From Apodemus sylvaticus (Eukaryota; Chordata; Mammalia; Rodentia; Muridae), in contig NC_067473.1 of the NCBI RefSeq assembly GCF_947179515.1, positions 90,008,850-90,072,849 on the forward strand: 64,000 nucleotides of DNA, given 5' to 3'. The notes under the pieces were generated by a model. That model searched no databases and was not told where the DNA came from. It saw nothing but the letters and a program-made list of their open reading frames with translations. Made by a program: the position numbers and the translations under genes. Positions 12,635-24,561 of the stretch are shown here, piece by piece. Numbering within the stretch: position 1 is the first letter of the stretch; the number at the start of each line of letters is the position of its first letter.

Positions 12635-12668
12635 ACACTTGATCTTAGCCAAAAGGCCGAGAAGCGAT
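12635..12668 (-). pseudogene. Retroposed 5' fragment of U2 snRNA (34 nt)
   Basis: Read on the minus strand from 12668, the sequence matches nucleotides 1-34 of U2 snRNA without a mismatch as I know it (starts ATCGCTTCTCGGCC, ends AAGTGT). It includes stem-loop I and the start of the branch-point recognition region but not the branch-point-pairing motif, Sm site or 3' stem-loops, so it cannot act as U2. It is flanked by 14-bp imperfect direct repeats, 12621-12634 and 12672-12685, which differ by two transitions; three extra bases (12669-12671) lie at the 5' junction. There is no poly(A). This fits L1-driven retroposition of a 3'-truncated U2 copy. Confidence 0.88.
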
Positions 12669-12685
12669 GTTGTTGCATACTTTCC

Positions 12686-13599
12686 AATCTTTATACTTCT
12701 GTGACATAAGGTTAAAACTTCCATAATGAAAGATACCAGTATATAATCAAATATCTACACATATTACTGGCTTTTATACATAGAGGGTGGGTCATTTTGA
12801 GTAACACTATCCCTGAATTGAGTTTTCATTAGTTGATAATGGATAAGCTTTATGGTATTTTGTTTTCTTCTCTGAATTCCAAAGAAAACTTAAGCTCAAC
12901 CCAGACTCACCCACTTTCTAATCTCTGAAAGAGAAGTAAATAATTATTAAGTAATGCAAGATGTAGCCAAATTGGAAAGAAGCAATTGAATCCAATTTTC
13001 CTATTAAATACCTTCCAAAAAAACTTCTCTCATAAGTGGCAAATATTGAATCAGTCACAAGAAAATTAATGGATCTCTAACTATGTGGAAAGATATACTT
13101 AAATGTTCAAGCAGAGAATATTTTTATTACAGTGATTTTTCCAAAACAGCCAAGAAAAAAATTGTCAGTAATATCTAAAAATATTAACTGCTAAGGTATG
13201 TTATGCTGTAACTTGGAAATGAATAAAATAAGAAAGTGCAGAAAATATTGGATATGTGATAGTCACACTAAGCAAAAAAAAAAATGTGACTTTATTTCAC
13301 AGGATTTTCCCTGTTTAATTGTATTAGTACAGAGGAGGTCTATGATTGGACAGGGAAAAGTGGACAGAGCTAAGAGTTGCTGAGAGAGGGAGCATGCCAG
13401 AGGGTATAAAACAAGGAGAACAAAGATACACATGTACCTACGTGGCATTTACCAGCCACAAGTAGCTATGTTTTTACAAGGTTAGAAATGCAGGGATAAA
13501 GCTTTTATCATTGTCAATTGGCTCTTAAATTACTATATTGCCATCTTGTAAATTATGATATTATTGATACATAAATCTGATTGGTTAATTAAACATTAA
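12686..13599. other. Intergenic, nothing recognised
   Basis: AT-rich. Short frames at 13198-13448 show no recognisable similarity. Confidence 0.4.
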
Positions 13600-13608
13600 G
13601 AGTCTTGA

Positions 13609-13712
13609 CACCCTCTTCTGGTGTGTTTGAAGACAGCTAGAATATACTTACATATAACAATAAATAAATCTTTAAAGAAATTAAAAAATCTTAAAAAAAA
13701 TCTTTAAAAAAT
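13609..13712 (+). mobile_element. B2 SINE 3' fragment, plus strand
   Basis: This is the non-tRNA 3' part of B2: 'cctcttctggtgtgtttg', 'aagacagctagaatatactt' and the AATAAATAAATCTTTAAA tail, then an A/TCTTTAAA-rich end. The tRNA-related head with its Pol III promoter is missing. A 9-bp direct repeat (gagtcttga, 13600-13608 and 13713-13721) flanks it, so the copy was 5'-truncated when inserted. Confidence 0.88.
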
Positions 13713-13721
13713 GAGTCTTGA

Positions 13722-14190
13722 TTCTTCTGGGTAATTAGGCGATGAGGTGGCAAATCATGGGGTGTGTGGAGCATTGTGTGGAAGAAAGGTATTCGGGACC
13801 CCGGACAGAGATTAGGCCCCAGAGGAGGCTAGAGACTGGAGAGTTTGCAGGGTGGCAAAACCACTACAGAGATGGCTCCGGGAGGACAGGAGAGTTGGTG
13901 GGTTGAATTTTAATATTTCCCACAACAATTTTTAGGGCGGGGGTAATGGGTTAGTACAAATAAATTATACAAGAATGAGGACCGGAGTGCAGAGCTACCA
14001 GAGCCCACTGGTACTTGTGCTCTAAGTAATACTGAGAAAAGGAATGAAGAGATCCTGGGTTACTGCTGGCAAGTCTAATTAGCTAAATTATAAGCTCCAG
14101 ATTCCAAACTCAATAATAAAACCTGTTTTGTAGAAAAAAAATATGTGGATGAACAGAAGCAATAGAGGAAGATGCAATGTCAAATCTTGT
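13722..14190. other. Unclassified, partly GC-rich segment
   Basis: 13740-14080 is richer in G (runs such as gggcgggggtaatggg near 13934) than its surroundings and carries no frame of note. It could be an old LTR or transposon remnant; I cannot place it. Confidence 0.35.
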
Positions 14191-14196
14191 TTTTCA

Positions 14197-14250
14197 CACA
14201 CATACACTCTCTCACATACACACACACACACAACATGTACACACATATAT
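14197..14250. repeat. (CA)n-rich microsatellite
   Basis: Imperfect CA run, purest at 14219-14232, continuing into TATG/CATA-rich sequence. Confidence 0.85.
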
Positions 14251-14374
14251 GCCTATGCATACCTGTATATGTGTGGGGGCCTGAATTTTTGCATACACTG
14301 TATGTTCATGAGACCACAGACATTATAAGAAGATGTCAGTTTCTCTGAAACTAGAGATGCAGTTTATTATGAAC

Positions 14375-14450
14375 TGCTGAATGGGTACTAGGAACAGAAT
14401 CTAGCTCTTCTGCAAGAGCAGCATATACCCTTAGCCCCTCCCCTGAGCCA
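14375..14450 (-). mobile_element. B3/B2-type SINE head, minus strand
   Basis: On the minus strand this reads as the tRNA-related head of a rodent SINE: a diverged 'ggctcag...' start near 14450, an 'agagcagctcttgcagaag'-like segment, then 'ctgttcctagtaccca'. The adjacent CA-rich run may be its tail. Diverged; limits approximate. Confidence 0.6.
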
Positions 14451-14499
14451 TAATATAAGCCTAGAGTACCTGGATTTTATATGAATTTTTGAAAACCTA

Positions 14500-15215
14500 T
14501 AGTGTGGTTTATCTCTCTCCTTATTCACTCTCGTACCCTGTGCTTCATTCATCTAAGATAGTTTTATCCCTGCTGATACACTGTGAGCCCTTAGTGTCAG
14601 TGATCCTGCCTCCTTTTAGCTCTTCCACATGTCCCATAGAAATTCCATGGCTTGGGTTTGTATTCTAGATGAAGCATACATATTTGATGGTTCAAAGATT
14701 CTGTCTCCAAAGAGGATAACAGCAAAGTATGGCCTTCTGTGTCTGCTTTATTTTACCCAGAATGATTATGTCCAGCTCCAGCCAATGACCTGACAATTTT
14801 CTAACTTAATTTTTCTTTGAAAAATAATATCCCGTTCTATAAATAATCTTTATTTTCATTATCTATTCATCAGCAGATGGGTGTTTAGCTATTTTCATTT
14901 CCTGATAATTGTGAATAGTCAATGAATGAACAGACATATCTCTGATGTGCAGATATTTTTAGTGGGAATGGAGTCCTATAGAAAAATACCTTAAAGTGGT
15001 ATAATTTTTGGAAAACCTCAACATATTTCATAGTGTATGGAACCGTTTTCACTCCCACCACATTTTTATAAATCCATGACAGAATTCATTGTCATCTTTT
15101 TATTTTCCTTTTCCTACTTTTCTTTCTGTTTTTTTAAAGTTTAGTCATTCTGACTGAAGTAAGATGAAACATAACTTTAGTGTGCCTTTCCTTCATGGTG
15201 AATAAAGTAGACATG
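14500..15215 (-). mobile_element. Ancient L1 (ORF2 end and 3' UTR), minus strand
   Basis: The plus strand is the reverse complement of a decayed L1 ORF2 end. Landmarks in order: 'atgtccagctccagccaatg' (about 14768), 'cattatctattcatcagcag' (14857), 'ttcctgataattgtgaatag' (14899), and 'gtcattctgactgaagtaag' (15145). All frames are broken. It is much older than the L1s at 16-18.6 kb. Confidence 0.82.
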
Positions 15216-15225
15216 TGTGTGTGTG

Positions 15226-15276
<51 letters not shown>

Positions 15277-15312
15277 ATCTATCTCTCTCTGTGTGTGTGT
15301 GTGTGTGTATTA
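15226..15312. repeat. (CT)n-(GT)n compound microsatellite
   Basis: CT units with a few TATC interruptions (15226-15290), then GT (15291-15309). Confidence 0.95.
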
Positions 15313-15960
15313 TGTAGTTTGTGTGTATGCCATCCATACAAAAATGAGTTAATATTTAAAATGAATTTACCCATTTATTCTGCAACAATGCCCCTATTAT
15401 AAAACATAAATTTGCAAATAAATACAAATTCTAATGATAGAATTGCATTTTGTCCTTTATTGGTCAGTGGAACCTTATAAACCTTAAACATTAAGAGCTA
15501 CTGCCCATACTCTTGTATATACTTCAAAACTTGGCAGTAAAACAGTATTAGTGAAGACCCACATATGCGTAGAGAAATTACGCTGTTACTGACCTATTAG
15601 TTTCGTCTGCCCTGAATAGATTTCATGATTATAGAAGGTGTTATGCTACCTCCCAGAATAATAAAGTAATCAACATTTTCAGTCAGCTCTGAAACTGAGG
15701 ACTATAATAATGGGTGGCCTAGCAGACATCTCAACAGATGCAATAGTAGAATAGAATTCACTGGAATAAACAGTACTTTCCTACTGGACTTAGTCTCACT
15801 CCACAAGATGAAACCTGTACCTGGCAACATCATCAGACCAAGAATCTGTTGTTAGATGCTAGTAGAGAATCTCCTACTGTTAATATGCTGAATTGGCATG
15901 TAATAATTGACTTCTCATGATGTACACAATGCCTATAGATTAGAATATTTTTCAACATTT
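15313..15960. other. Intergenic, nothing recognised
   Basis: AT-rich, no gene or repeat signature seen. Confidence 0.4.
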
Positions 15961-16043
15961 ATCAGAGAAACATATTTTCTGAAGATGGTGATAAACACAG
16001 AAACACACAATGGGCAAACACACAGAGAATAAGATAATGGGTG
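15961..16043 (+). mobile_element. Older L1-like tail, first piece
   Basis: This short segment, together with 17265-17550 and 18591-18640, appears to be one older L1 3' UTR split by two later L1 insertions. Removing both gives a continuous segment with a 'gggcatgaattccccactcc' motif and a typical 'aaattctcaaagaacaaatt' end. Assignment to an old rodent L1 3' UTR is by resemblance only. Confidence 0.45.
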
Positions 16044-17264
16044 TAAACCAGACACACTGAAACTAATAGAAAAGAAACTGGGGAAAACCCTTGAGGACAT
16101 GGGCACAGGGGAAAGGTCCCTAAACAGAACACCAATAGCTTATGCTCTAAGATCAAGAATTGACAAATGGGACCTCATAAACTTACAAAATTTCTGTAAG
16201 GCAAAGGACACTGTTAAAAGGACAAAATGGCAACCAACAAATTGGGAAAGGATATTCACCAACCCTACATCTGATAGAGGGCTAATATCCAATATATACA
16301 AAGAACTAAAGAAGTTAGACCCCAGGGAAACAAATAACCCTATTAAAAAATGGGGTACAGATCTAAAAAACGAATTTTCACCTGAAGAAATTCGGATGGC
16401 CGAGAGGCACCTTAAGAAGTGCTCAACATCATTAGTCATTAGGGAAATGCAAATCAAAACAACCCAGAGATTTCATCTTACACCAGTCAGAATGGCTAAG
16501 GTCAAAAACTCAGGAGACAGCAGGTGTTGGTGAGGATGTGGAGAAAGAGGAATACCCCTCCACTGCTGGTGGGGATGTAAGATCGTACAACCACTTTGGA
16601 AATAAGTCTGGAGGTTCCTCAGAAAACTGACATGACACTTCCGGAGGACCCTGCTATACCTCTCCTGGGCATATACCCAAAGGATTCCACAGCATGCAAT
16701 AAGGACACATGCTCCATTATGTTCATAGCAGCCTTATTTATAATAGCAAGAAGCTGGAAAGAACCCAGATGTCCCTCAAAGGAGGAATGGATACAGAAAA
16801 TGTGGTATATTTACACAATGGAATACTACTCAGCAATTAGAAACAATGAATTCACAAAATTTTTAGGCAAATGGTTTGATCTGGAAAATATCATCCTAAG
16901 TGAGGTAACCCAATCACAAAAGAATACACATGGAATGCAGTCTCTGATAAGTGAATATTAGTTAGCCCAGAAGCTCTGACTACCCAAGGCACAAATAGCA
17001 TAACAAATGATTCCCATGAAGAAGTATGGAGAGGGTCCTGATCCTGGAAAGGATTGATCCAATGTTAGAGGAGAGTATCAGGACAGAGAAAATAGAGAGA
17101 GGTGATTGGAGAATGGGTGGAGAGAAGAAGGTTTATGGGACATTTGGGGAGAGGGGATCTTGGAAAGGGGAAATCATTTGGAATATAAACAAAGAATATA
17201 GAAAATAAAAATATTTAAAAAATTAAAAAAATAAAAGCATATTCAATTTTAAAGTAAAAAAAAA
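16044..17264 (+). mobile_element. 5'-truncated young L1 with TSD; ORF2 end broken
   Basis: A plus-strand L1 that begins inside the last quarter of ORF2 and runs through the 3' UTR to an A-rich tail (about 17204-17264). The ORF2 frame is open at 16099-16533, stops at a TGA in the cysteine-motif region (16531-16533), meets an in-frame TAA at about 16604-16606 and shifts frame near 16630 (apparent one-base loss); the new frame then reads to the ORF2 end at 16961. A 12-13 bp exact direct repeat ((a)agataatgggtg) lies at 16031-16043 and 17264-17276. The 5' TSD follows 'gaat/aaga', an L1-endonuclease-like site. Non-functional. Confidence 0.95.
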
Positions 17265-17551
17265 AGATAATGGGTGGACAATTGGGCATGAATTCCCCAC
17301 TCCTATATGAGGAACTATCAAAAAACAATAGCTTCTTAGAGAAGGACATCAGTTTTTTCTAATAATTTGTATAGCTGCTGATGAGTGGAAGAGGAGTGGA
17401 AGGGCACATATCCAAAATTTTTTGTGCAATACAAGTTTATTTCATTGGGAAAAACAAAGACACAAAGTTGGATGAGCAGGGAGAAGGATGGATCTGGGAA
17501 TAGGTGGGGCTGAGAAAGCAGATAAGATCAATGTATGTTTTATAAAATTCT
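17265..17551 (+). mobile_element. Older L1-like tail, middle piece
   Basis: Lies between two younger L1 insertions. It contains 'gggcatgaattccccactcc' and an A/G-rich stretch with 'gggagaaggatggatctggg' and 'agatcaatgtatgttttat', the usual order near the end of an old rodent L1 3' UTR. The 8-bp site aaaattct (17544-17551) is the left TSD of the next insertion. Confidence 0.5.
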
Positions 17552-18590
17552 GGGACCTCATAAAATTACAAAGTTTCTGTAAGGCAAAGGGCACCATCAA
17601 GAGGACAAATCGGCAACCAACAAATTGGGAAATGATCTTCACCAATCCTACATCAGATAGAGGGCTAATATCCAATATATATAAAGAACTCAAGAAGTTA
17701 GACTCCAGAAAACCAAACAACCCTATTAAAAAATGGGGTACAGAGTTAAACAAAGAATTCACACCAGAAGAACTTCGGATGGCGGAGAAGCATCTTAAAA
17801 AATGTTCAACTTCATTAGTCATTAGGGAAATGCAAATCAAAACAACCCTAAGATTTCATCTTACACCAGTCAGAATGGCTAAGATTAAAAATTCAGGAGA
17901 CAGCAGGTGTTGGAGAGGGTGTGGAGAAAGAGGAACACTCCTCCACTGCTGGTGGGGTTGCAAATTGGTACAACCACTCTGGAAATCAGTCTGGCGGTTC
18001 CTCCGAAAACTGGGCACCTCACTTCCAGAAGATCCTGCTATACCACTCCTGGGCATATACCCAGAAGACTCCCCACCATGTAATAAGGATACATGTTCTA
18101 CTATGTTCATAGCAGCCCTATTTATAATTGCCAGATGCTGGAAAGAACCCAGGTATCCCTCAACAGAAGAGTGGATGCAAAAAATGTGGTATATCTACAC
18201 AATGGAGTACTATTCAGCCATTAGAAACAATGAATTCATGAAATTCGTAGGCAAATGGATGGAGCTAGAGAATATCATACTAAGTGAGGTAACCCAGACT
18301 CAAAAGGTGAATCATGGTATGCACTCACTAATAAGTGGATAATAACCTAGAAAACTGGAATACCCAAAACATAATCCACACATCAAATGAGGTACAAGAA
18401 GAAAGGAGGAGTGGTCCCTGGTTCTGGAAAGACTCAGTGAAACAGTATTCAGCAAAACCAGAACGGGGAAGTGGGAAGGGGTGGGTGGGAGGACAGGGGA
18501 AGAGAAGGGGGCTTATGGGACTTTCGGGGAGTGGGGGGGCTAGAAAAGGGGAAATCATTTGAAATGTAAATAAATTATATCGAATAAAAA
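17552..18590 (+). mobile_element. 5'-truncated young L1 with open ORF2 C-terminus
   Basis: This L1 starts within ORF2 and keeps one uninterrupted frame to the ORF2 stop at 18340-18342, including the C-terminal cysteine motif (C-x3-C-x7-H-x4-C), then a compact 3' UTR of about 245 bp with a G-rich block (about 18463-18540) and an A tail. The open frame appears to start at 17488 only because the upstream host sequence happens to be open; its first 21 codons are not L1. The direct repeat aaaattct is at 17544-17551 and 18591-18598. No endonuclease or RT domain remains, so it is not autonomous. Confidence 0.95.
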
Positions 18591-18640
18591 AAAATTCTCA
18601 AAGAACAAATTCAAAATTTTTAAGAATGTCTGGAGAACAC
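18591..18640 (+). mobile_element. Older L1-like tail, last piece
   Basis: The segment 'aaattctcaaagaacaaatt' is the continuation of the tail interrupted at 17551, closing the nested structure. Confidence 0.45.
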
Positions 18641-20531
18641 ATAATCAATATTTTGATAAAATGTTAAAATTATGGCTTTTTAAATATATTTAGGTGAATG
18701 GCTGATTCTTACATTTTTGCATTATTACTTTAGGTTTGATAATAATGAAGAATATATGTTCTATAATTTAATTAAAATTTATTGATTTTTCTATGCTTTA
18801 TTTGAAATAACCTCTTTTGGGAAGTTCTAACAACTAATTAGTCAAACCTTACTTAGCATATAAGTTCACCAGTGATTACCACTGTGCTCATGAGCTCATT
18901 ATGCATAAGCAACGCAAAGCTGGCAAACATAATGAGATTACTTAGCAGCACATAGTTTATGTGCTAGTGTCTGCATTTCTCTAAAGACCACAACACATTG
19001 CAGTAGCGACTCAGCACTTAGATATTCTGACATGGGTGAGTTTCTAATCCACTAACCATCTCTCAGCCAATAAAATTATGACATAAAAGGAGTCACTTAA
19101 AATATCTGCCAGTAGATTAACTACAATATTAACTAAGAGCAAAATATCTGCTCATATGATGAAGGTCAACAATAAATTCTAACCCATCACATGAACCTCC
19201 CAATTCATATTAGATGAAAATAGATAACAATCATATGTATTTAAAACAGTTAAATAAGCATATATAGAGAATATGAATTATTAATTGTATTACTCAAATA
19301 AATTATTAATCATAAGCAATGGTTTCTCCTTATTTTACCATAATTTTAGGAGAACTTCCTTCCAAAAATGTTATATCAATATATTTTGCCATTCTTAAAA
19401 TTTAATATATACTTTTAAGAACATAACATATAACTTAATGTATTTTTAGGTAGAGACTCCAAAGTTCAAGAACATAAATACATTAATACATTTGTTTAGT
19501 TCAATGTTCCACACCTTGGAAGTCTGAAACTATTCCATAGTTACCTTTCCAGGGGTTCGTCATTTAGTATCTGGTTTTCTGTCTCTGATTTTGACTCTTC
19601 AATGTGTGTACTTCATGATTGGAATCATAATGAATTTGCCTGTTTTTCAATTAATTAATTAATTTTTGCTGAAACCCTCAAGCTTCTTCCTGTTCAAATG
19701 CATGCTGTTTTCACTCAAATATTATAGGATTCCCATTTCATATGCATCCATACAACATGCATATTAAGAAATGAACCACTTTACAATGTTTTTGTTATAC
19801 CAATATGAAGCAATGTTCTTACAGTCATTCAGTCACATTCTCACAAATGTTCCAGGAGCCTTGAATTATATGGTAAACATCTTGTCTTGGCCTGATGGCT
19901 TATAATTACTTATTCTCTTTACCTTGAATAGAGCCATAAGTTTCCATCCTTGCTGCACTAGTTCATTGCAAAGAGATGCCTCTCTGATGAAGGTTTGCAG
20001 TGGCAATATATAAGTAAACCTATATATTCATAAAGTGGCTTGTTTGATCATTTCTCAATGCATACAACAGAATTAAGTTCTTTTCACACCCCAATTTTTA
20101 TGACTTTCTTTGTCATAGTCCTTTAAAGGAATTTATAATAAGAGGCTTAGATTCTATGAGAGACATTGGTTAAAATCACAATATTTGTACCTTTGGGACA
20201 AGAAACAAGGTCTTGGCTGCCAGATTTATACTCTGTATCATGGGACTCACGGCTGAACAAGACTACCAGTGTCTTTTCTCCACAAGTCATGTGCATATGA
20301 ATCCTAACCAAAAGTTAGAAAACTCAGTTTAGGTAGATTTCTACTTATATTTAAAGTCAGACTCTAAGAGAGACATTAATACACAGGTGCTATATTAAGT
20401 TATTGTTTAAACATGCAAAAATCAACCTGGTGTCTGTTTCTTCTGTGTTAATCTGTTCATGTTAAAACAATATGGAAAATAATTTTACAAAATTTAATAC
20501 ATATTTCAGAAAGTTTTTATCATTACATTTA
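18641..20531. other. AT-rich intergenic DNA
   Basis: No gene recognised. A faint resemblance to decayed L1 sequence around 19500-19660 is too weak to call. Confidence 0.4.
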
Positions 20532-20537
20532 TTAGAC

Positions 20538-20539
20538 AT

Positions 20540-20570
<31 letters not shown>

Positions 20571-20572
20571 TT
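20538..20572. repeat. (TTTA)n microsatellite
   Basis: About nine TTTA units. It is the A-rich tail (minus-strand sense TAAA) of the adjacent old B1. Confidence 0.95.
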
Positions 20573-20575
20573 CAT

Positions 20576-20690
20576 GTTTATTGAGATAAGGTCTCTCTAT
20601 ATAGCTCTGGCCAGCTCAAGACTCACTATGTAATTGTATTGGCCTCAAACTCAAAAGATCTATTTATTTCTGTTTCCTCAGTGATGTCAT
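20576..20690 (-). mobile_element. Old B1 SINE, minus strand
   Basis: Plus-strand order 'gagataaggtctctctatat', 'agctctggcc...agactcactatg', 'ttggcctcaaactcaaaag', 'ctgtttcctcagtgatg' is the reverse complement of a diverged B1 with the head partly lost. The (TTTA)n at its left is its tail. Confidence 0.8.
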
Positions 20691-23310
20691 TACATAATCT
20701 TCCTATGTTCGTATGGTTCTACAGGAAAATGTATTTTGTAATTTCATTCATGTTCAATCTACAGTTTTTTTGTGGTTATCATAATAAGGTTTACAGAGAT
20801 TATTTTAAATTTATCCAATTTTATCTTCAATAATATTTTTAAAAGTCTGGTTCTTAACATTTAAAGTTTCACCTCTCCAATTGGTTGGTGCAACAAAATT
20901 ATAGCTTTATATATAATATATCCAAAATCAAAAAGTATTTTTAATGTATTAATATCTTAAATCATATAGAAACAATATAATTAGGTGTAAATCTCAGCCA
21001 CATTATTACTGCCATTATAGCTTATAGGTGTTTACCTTGACAGCAGCCTTATTTTTTATCATAGCTTTATTTACGTTCTCTCATTTCTAGCCACTAGCCT
21101 ACCTTCACCACCATTTCCACAGTAAATGCAATGTAACAAGTTTACAAATTAAAAATTTCAAATGTTTTGATTATTTTTCCCTTTTGGAAAGACAGCTATG
21201 ATAGGCTTAGTGATCTGAACTTATAAATATTTTCTATAAGTCTTTTAGATATATATGATCATGCCCTTGGTAATACACAATTTTGATAGGACATCCACCT
21301 CTGTTTTTACTTAGGATATAAATTGAGAAGCCATTTTCATTTCCAAGACTGTTTCTTTGCCTTTGGGTTTCAATAGTTTGGTAATAAGGATTTTTTGCAT
21401 GAATAATTTAGTTTATTATGTTTCATTATATTTGACATGGCTGGATATTTACATTCATACCTTTCATAAAACTATGGAAATCTGCCATAAGTATTAACTA
21501 TAAGTTAATATATATAATTATATATATTATATACTAATGCCTACATTTTACTCTCCTTCCTAGACACACAATTCAATAATTATAAGGCTTAAATCCTCTG
21601 CTTTATATTTTAAATGTTTGACTACCTATTACACATACATTGTATTGTCCACTAATTGTTTTTGAAATCTGATTCTTTAGTACCAGTTGGGAGCTACCTT
21701 TGAAGACCCCCTTGATCACTCAATGTTTTCTGTTTATATATAACTGAAGGATAAATATGTATTCATATGAGACAAACACTCAAATAACTTTTCAATTAGT
21801 AAGTTATTATATTCTGTCATTTGTGTTTATATGTGTATGTGTTTGTATATTTTTATACATACATGTATACTATTGTGTACTATAATTCAATCTGAGCAAC
21901 TTTTGATAAATTGTTTACCAGAATGCCAAGGCAGGATTAGAAAATATAAATTCATATTTGAAATAATCCTCAATTTCATCTTTGTAATATTTCATTAACA
22001 TTCAGTTTAAATATACTTTTTGTCTTTATAAAACAAACAGGATACAGCCAAAGTCTATTTTGTTCTGGTTATTTAACTTGAAGTAATAATGATAATTTTC
22101 AATACTCATGGTTTTTCCTCATGTATTACCTCAGCCACGGGAAAATGCACATTTTAAGCATATGTTACTGCAAGTATCATCAAACTAAAATAGCAGAAAT
22201 GCTCTGCATATCCTTTCCAGGTCATTAAGTGTGACCAGTAATAAAGCTTAAGTGAAGCAATTTGTTATGGTGGAAACTCTTAGTAATTCTTCATGGAATC
22301 AGGAGGACAGATTCCACAGTGTCAAGGAAAAATCAAACTAATGAAGCAATTTAATTAAAATTAATTGAGTATGATTCTGTCTCTTAAATATGAGATTGAT
22401 GTTAGGAGATTTTAATTTATTTCCCTTAGGGTAATCTAATATACATGCTTTCCTATATTTCTTCCTAGATATTTTCCTGAAATCAAACTTTTATAGATAA
22501 TTATGATTTAAAACTCTAAGACTTCTAAAACAAGTGTGCAGTCATTTACTATCCTGCATGGGGAGATTGTATTATATATTTTCTTTAGCATTCTAAGAGA
22601 AAATAGTTTATAATATAGACTCTAACTTAGCTGAGAAGCAATCATGTCTTAAAGCTTGCTGTAGTTACATTAACATATAACGTAATCTTCCTAGAAAATC
22701 TGCACAAGCAAACCTGATAGTTTTAGTTCAACAGGATACATTCTTATTCTTGTGGCCTCCCACAGGTGTACTGCTTGGTAGGGCTCAGTCAGATGAGTGT
22801 CCTGGTGGTAAGGAAAACCAGTACACACAGTCAGACAGAGCACTTACTGCACTTTCATATTCAGCACTGGACATTCTACCTTCTTCATATAAGGGGCTTT
22901 ATTCTTCCAGAAGTGAAATAATTAGCTTGCGTTTTGGTCCTCCACACTGTACCTGTTTATGCATAGAAATTCTAATTCTCTTATCAGGTTGTCAGTATTT
23001 GTAATTAAAATATTCACTGGGTTTGAAAATGCAACTTCAAAGAGTTAGATACAATTGCATCTGAATAGGAATATGTTCTGCAATCTCCTAGGAAACATAT
23101 TTAGTATGCATCATATAGGTTGACAATATTTTGAGTGCAATGAAAGACAAATTCTTTTCAAACAGATTTATACTCTTCCAATGTTACTTATTATATGTGT
23201 TGATAACAGTGTTGTGGGAATTGTATCTTCTAAATTGTAAATCTTTAGTTAATATCTTTGAATTTTTTTATACATTTAATAGTGGATCCAACTCTTTTAG
23301 TTTCCAGGTA
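20691..23310. other. AT-rich intergenic DNA
   Basis: No gene or repeat family recognised. A slightly GC-richer patch at 22740-22985 has an 84-codon frame with no recognisable similarity. Confidence 0.4.
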
Positions 23311-23770
23311 CACCCGTTAAAGTTAGAGGCAGATCCTCACAGTCAACCATTGGACTGAGCATGGAGTCCACAAAGAATGAGTTAGAGATAGGACTGAATG
23401 AGCTGAGTTTGCAACCCCATAGGAAGAACAACAATGTGAATAAACCAAATCCCCCAGAGCTCACAGGGACTAAACCACCAAACCAGGAGTAAACATGGAG
23501 AGACCCATGGCTCTGCATATGTAGCAGAGGATGGCCTTGATGGGCATCAATAGGAGGAGAGTTGCTTGGTCCTGTGAAGGCTTGATGCCCCAATGTAGGG
23601 GAACTCAAGGGTGGGGAGACAGGAGTGGGTGGGTGGGTGAGGTAACACCCTCATAGAAGCAGGAGGAGGGGAAATAGGATAGGGGGTTTCTGGAGGGGGA
23701 ACTGGGAAAGGGGATAGCATTTGAAATGTAAGTAAAGAAAATGCCCAATAAAAGAAAAGAAAAAAAAAAC
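23311..23770 (+). mobile_element. L1 3' UTR fragment (Lx-like), plus strand
   Basis: Contains the standard rodent L1 3' UTR series: 'accattggactgagcatgg', a gene-free purine-rich body with 'gtgaaggcttgatgcccc', a G-rich part (gggtgggtgggtg near 23625), 'agcatttgaaatgtaagtaa' and an AATAAAAGAAA tail. No ORF2 sequence is included. No clear TSD. Confidence 0.9.
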
Positions 23771-24546
23771 ATACATCTCAGAGTAAAGAGCACTCTGAAA
23801 TGGACACGCTATTTTCAACCAAGTCAAGGGAAGCAGGAAATAGGGGATAAGGCACCATGTCCCTTGGTCCTAGAAAGCTGACTGTGCTTGAAGGGATGAA
23901 GAAAGGACAGACACATACAGAAAAGTTGGGATTGAGTGTCTTGTGCTCACTTTAATGGAGTGATATCTATCATGAAACAACCCAGAAGCCTGGCACATCC
24001 ATTATATACAGCCCAAGAAGGAGGGGTTAACTAGTTCTGGTGGGAGGCCTCTCAAAGGGTGGAGTCACAGGTTGTAATTATCCATGAGGAAGGAGCTGCA
24101 GTTGCTAAATTTTTGCAAAACCTGGACAATCGTTCATAAACACCTGTATTTGAACCAGAAAGAGGTTTGCCATGCCTTTGAGCCTCACTTGGAGGAATGC
24201 TTTGAGAAAGGCCGTGGGTCTGAGGAATTGCCTCTCGGCAATAATACGTACTCATTCAGTGTTTCATCCACTGCTTACATAATTACTCAAGGGTACTTTT
24301 GCCCCCCATACTAAGGAAAAGCGTATAATTAAATAGTGTTTTTTTGTTAATTTCTAATTTGACTTTCCTTCAAGATGCACAGCAAACTCTCTGAAGAAAG
24401 CTGGACATGAGTGCTAACTGTCAGGGCTAACAATTCAAGGTGGTATTCTTTGGGGATAGCAAAAATTCAGGGTTGTAGCCTATATTCTCCAGTAATTATT
24501 TCTGACATCCAAGGGACAATTTCTTTCTGTTTTTTCCTCTCTCATG
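23771..24546. other. Unclassified; possible dispersed repeat
   Basis: The 23850-24300 segment has even base composition and phrases such as 'gggaggcctctcaaagggtg' that seem familiar from rodent repeats, but I cannot assign a class. Open frames here (24084-24314, 24052-24255) have no recognisable similarity. Confidence 0.3.
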
Positions 24547-24561
24547 AAAGTATAACAGTCA

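Noticed and set aside
12635..12668. Functional U2 snRNA gene
   Set aside because: Only 34 of about 190 nucleotides are present, without Sm site or snRNA promoter elements, and it is flanked by direct repeats.
17488..17550. Start of the 284-codon frame as a real gene start
   Set aside because: The first 21 codons are outside the L1 insertion; the frame is open by chance at the junction.
18900..19000. Possible octamer-type regulatory site (attatgcataa)
   Set aside because: A single short AT-rich match is expected by chance in such DNA.
19500..19660. Decayed L1 antisense tail
   Set aside because: Resemblance limited to one or two short phrases; not enough to call.
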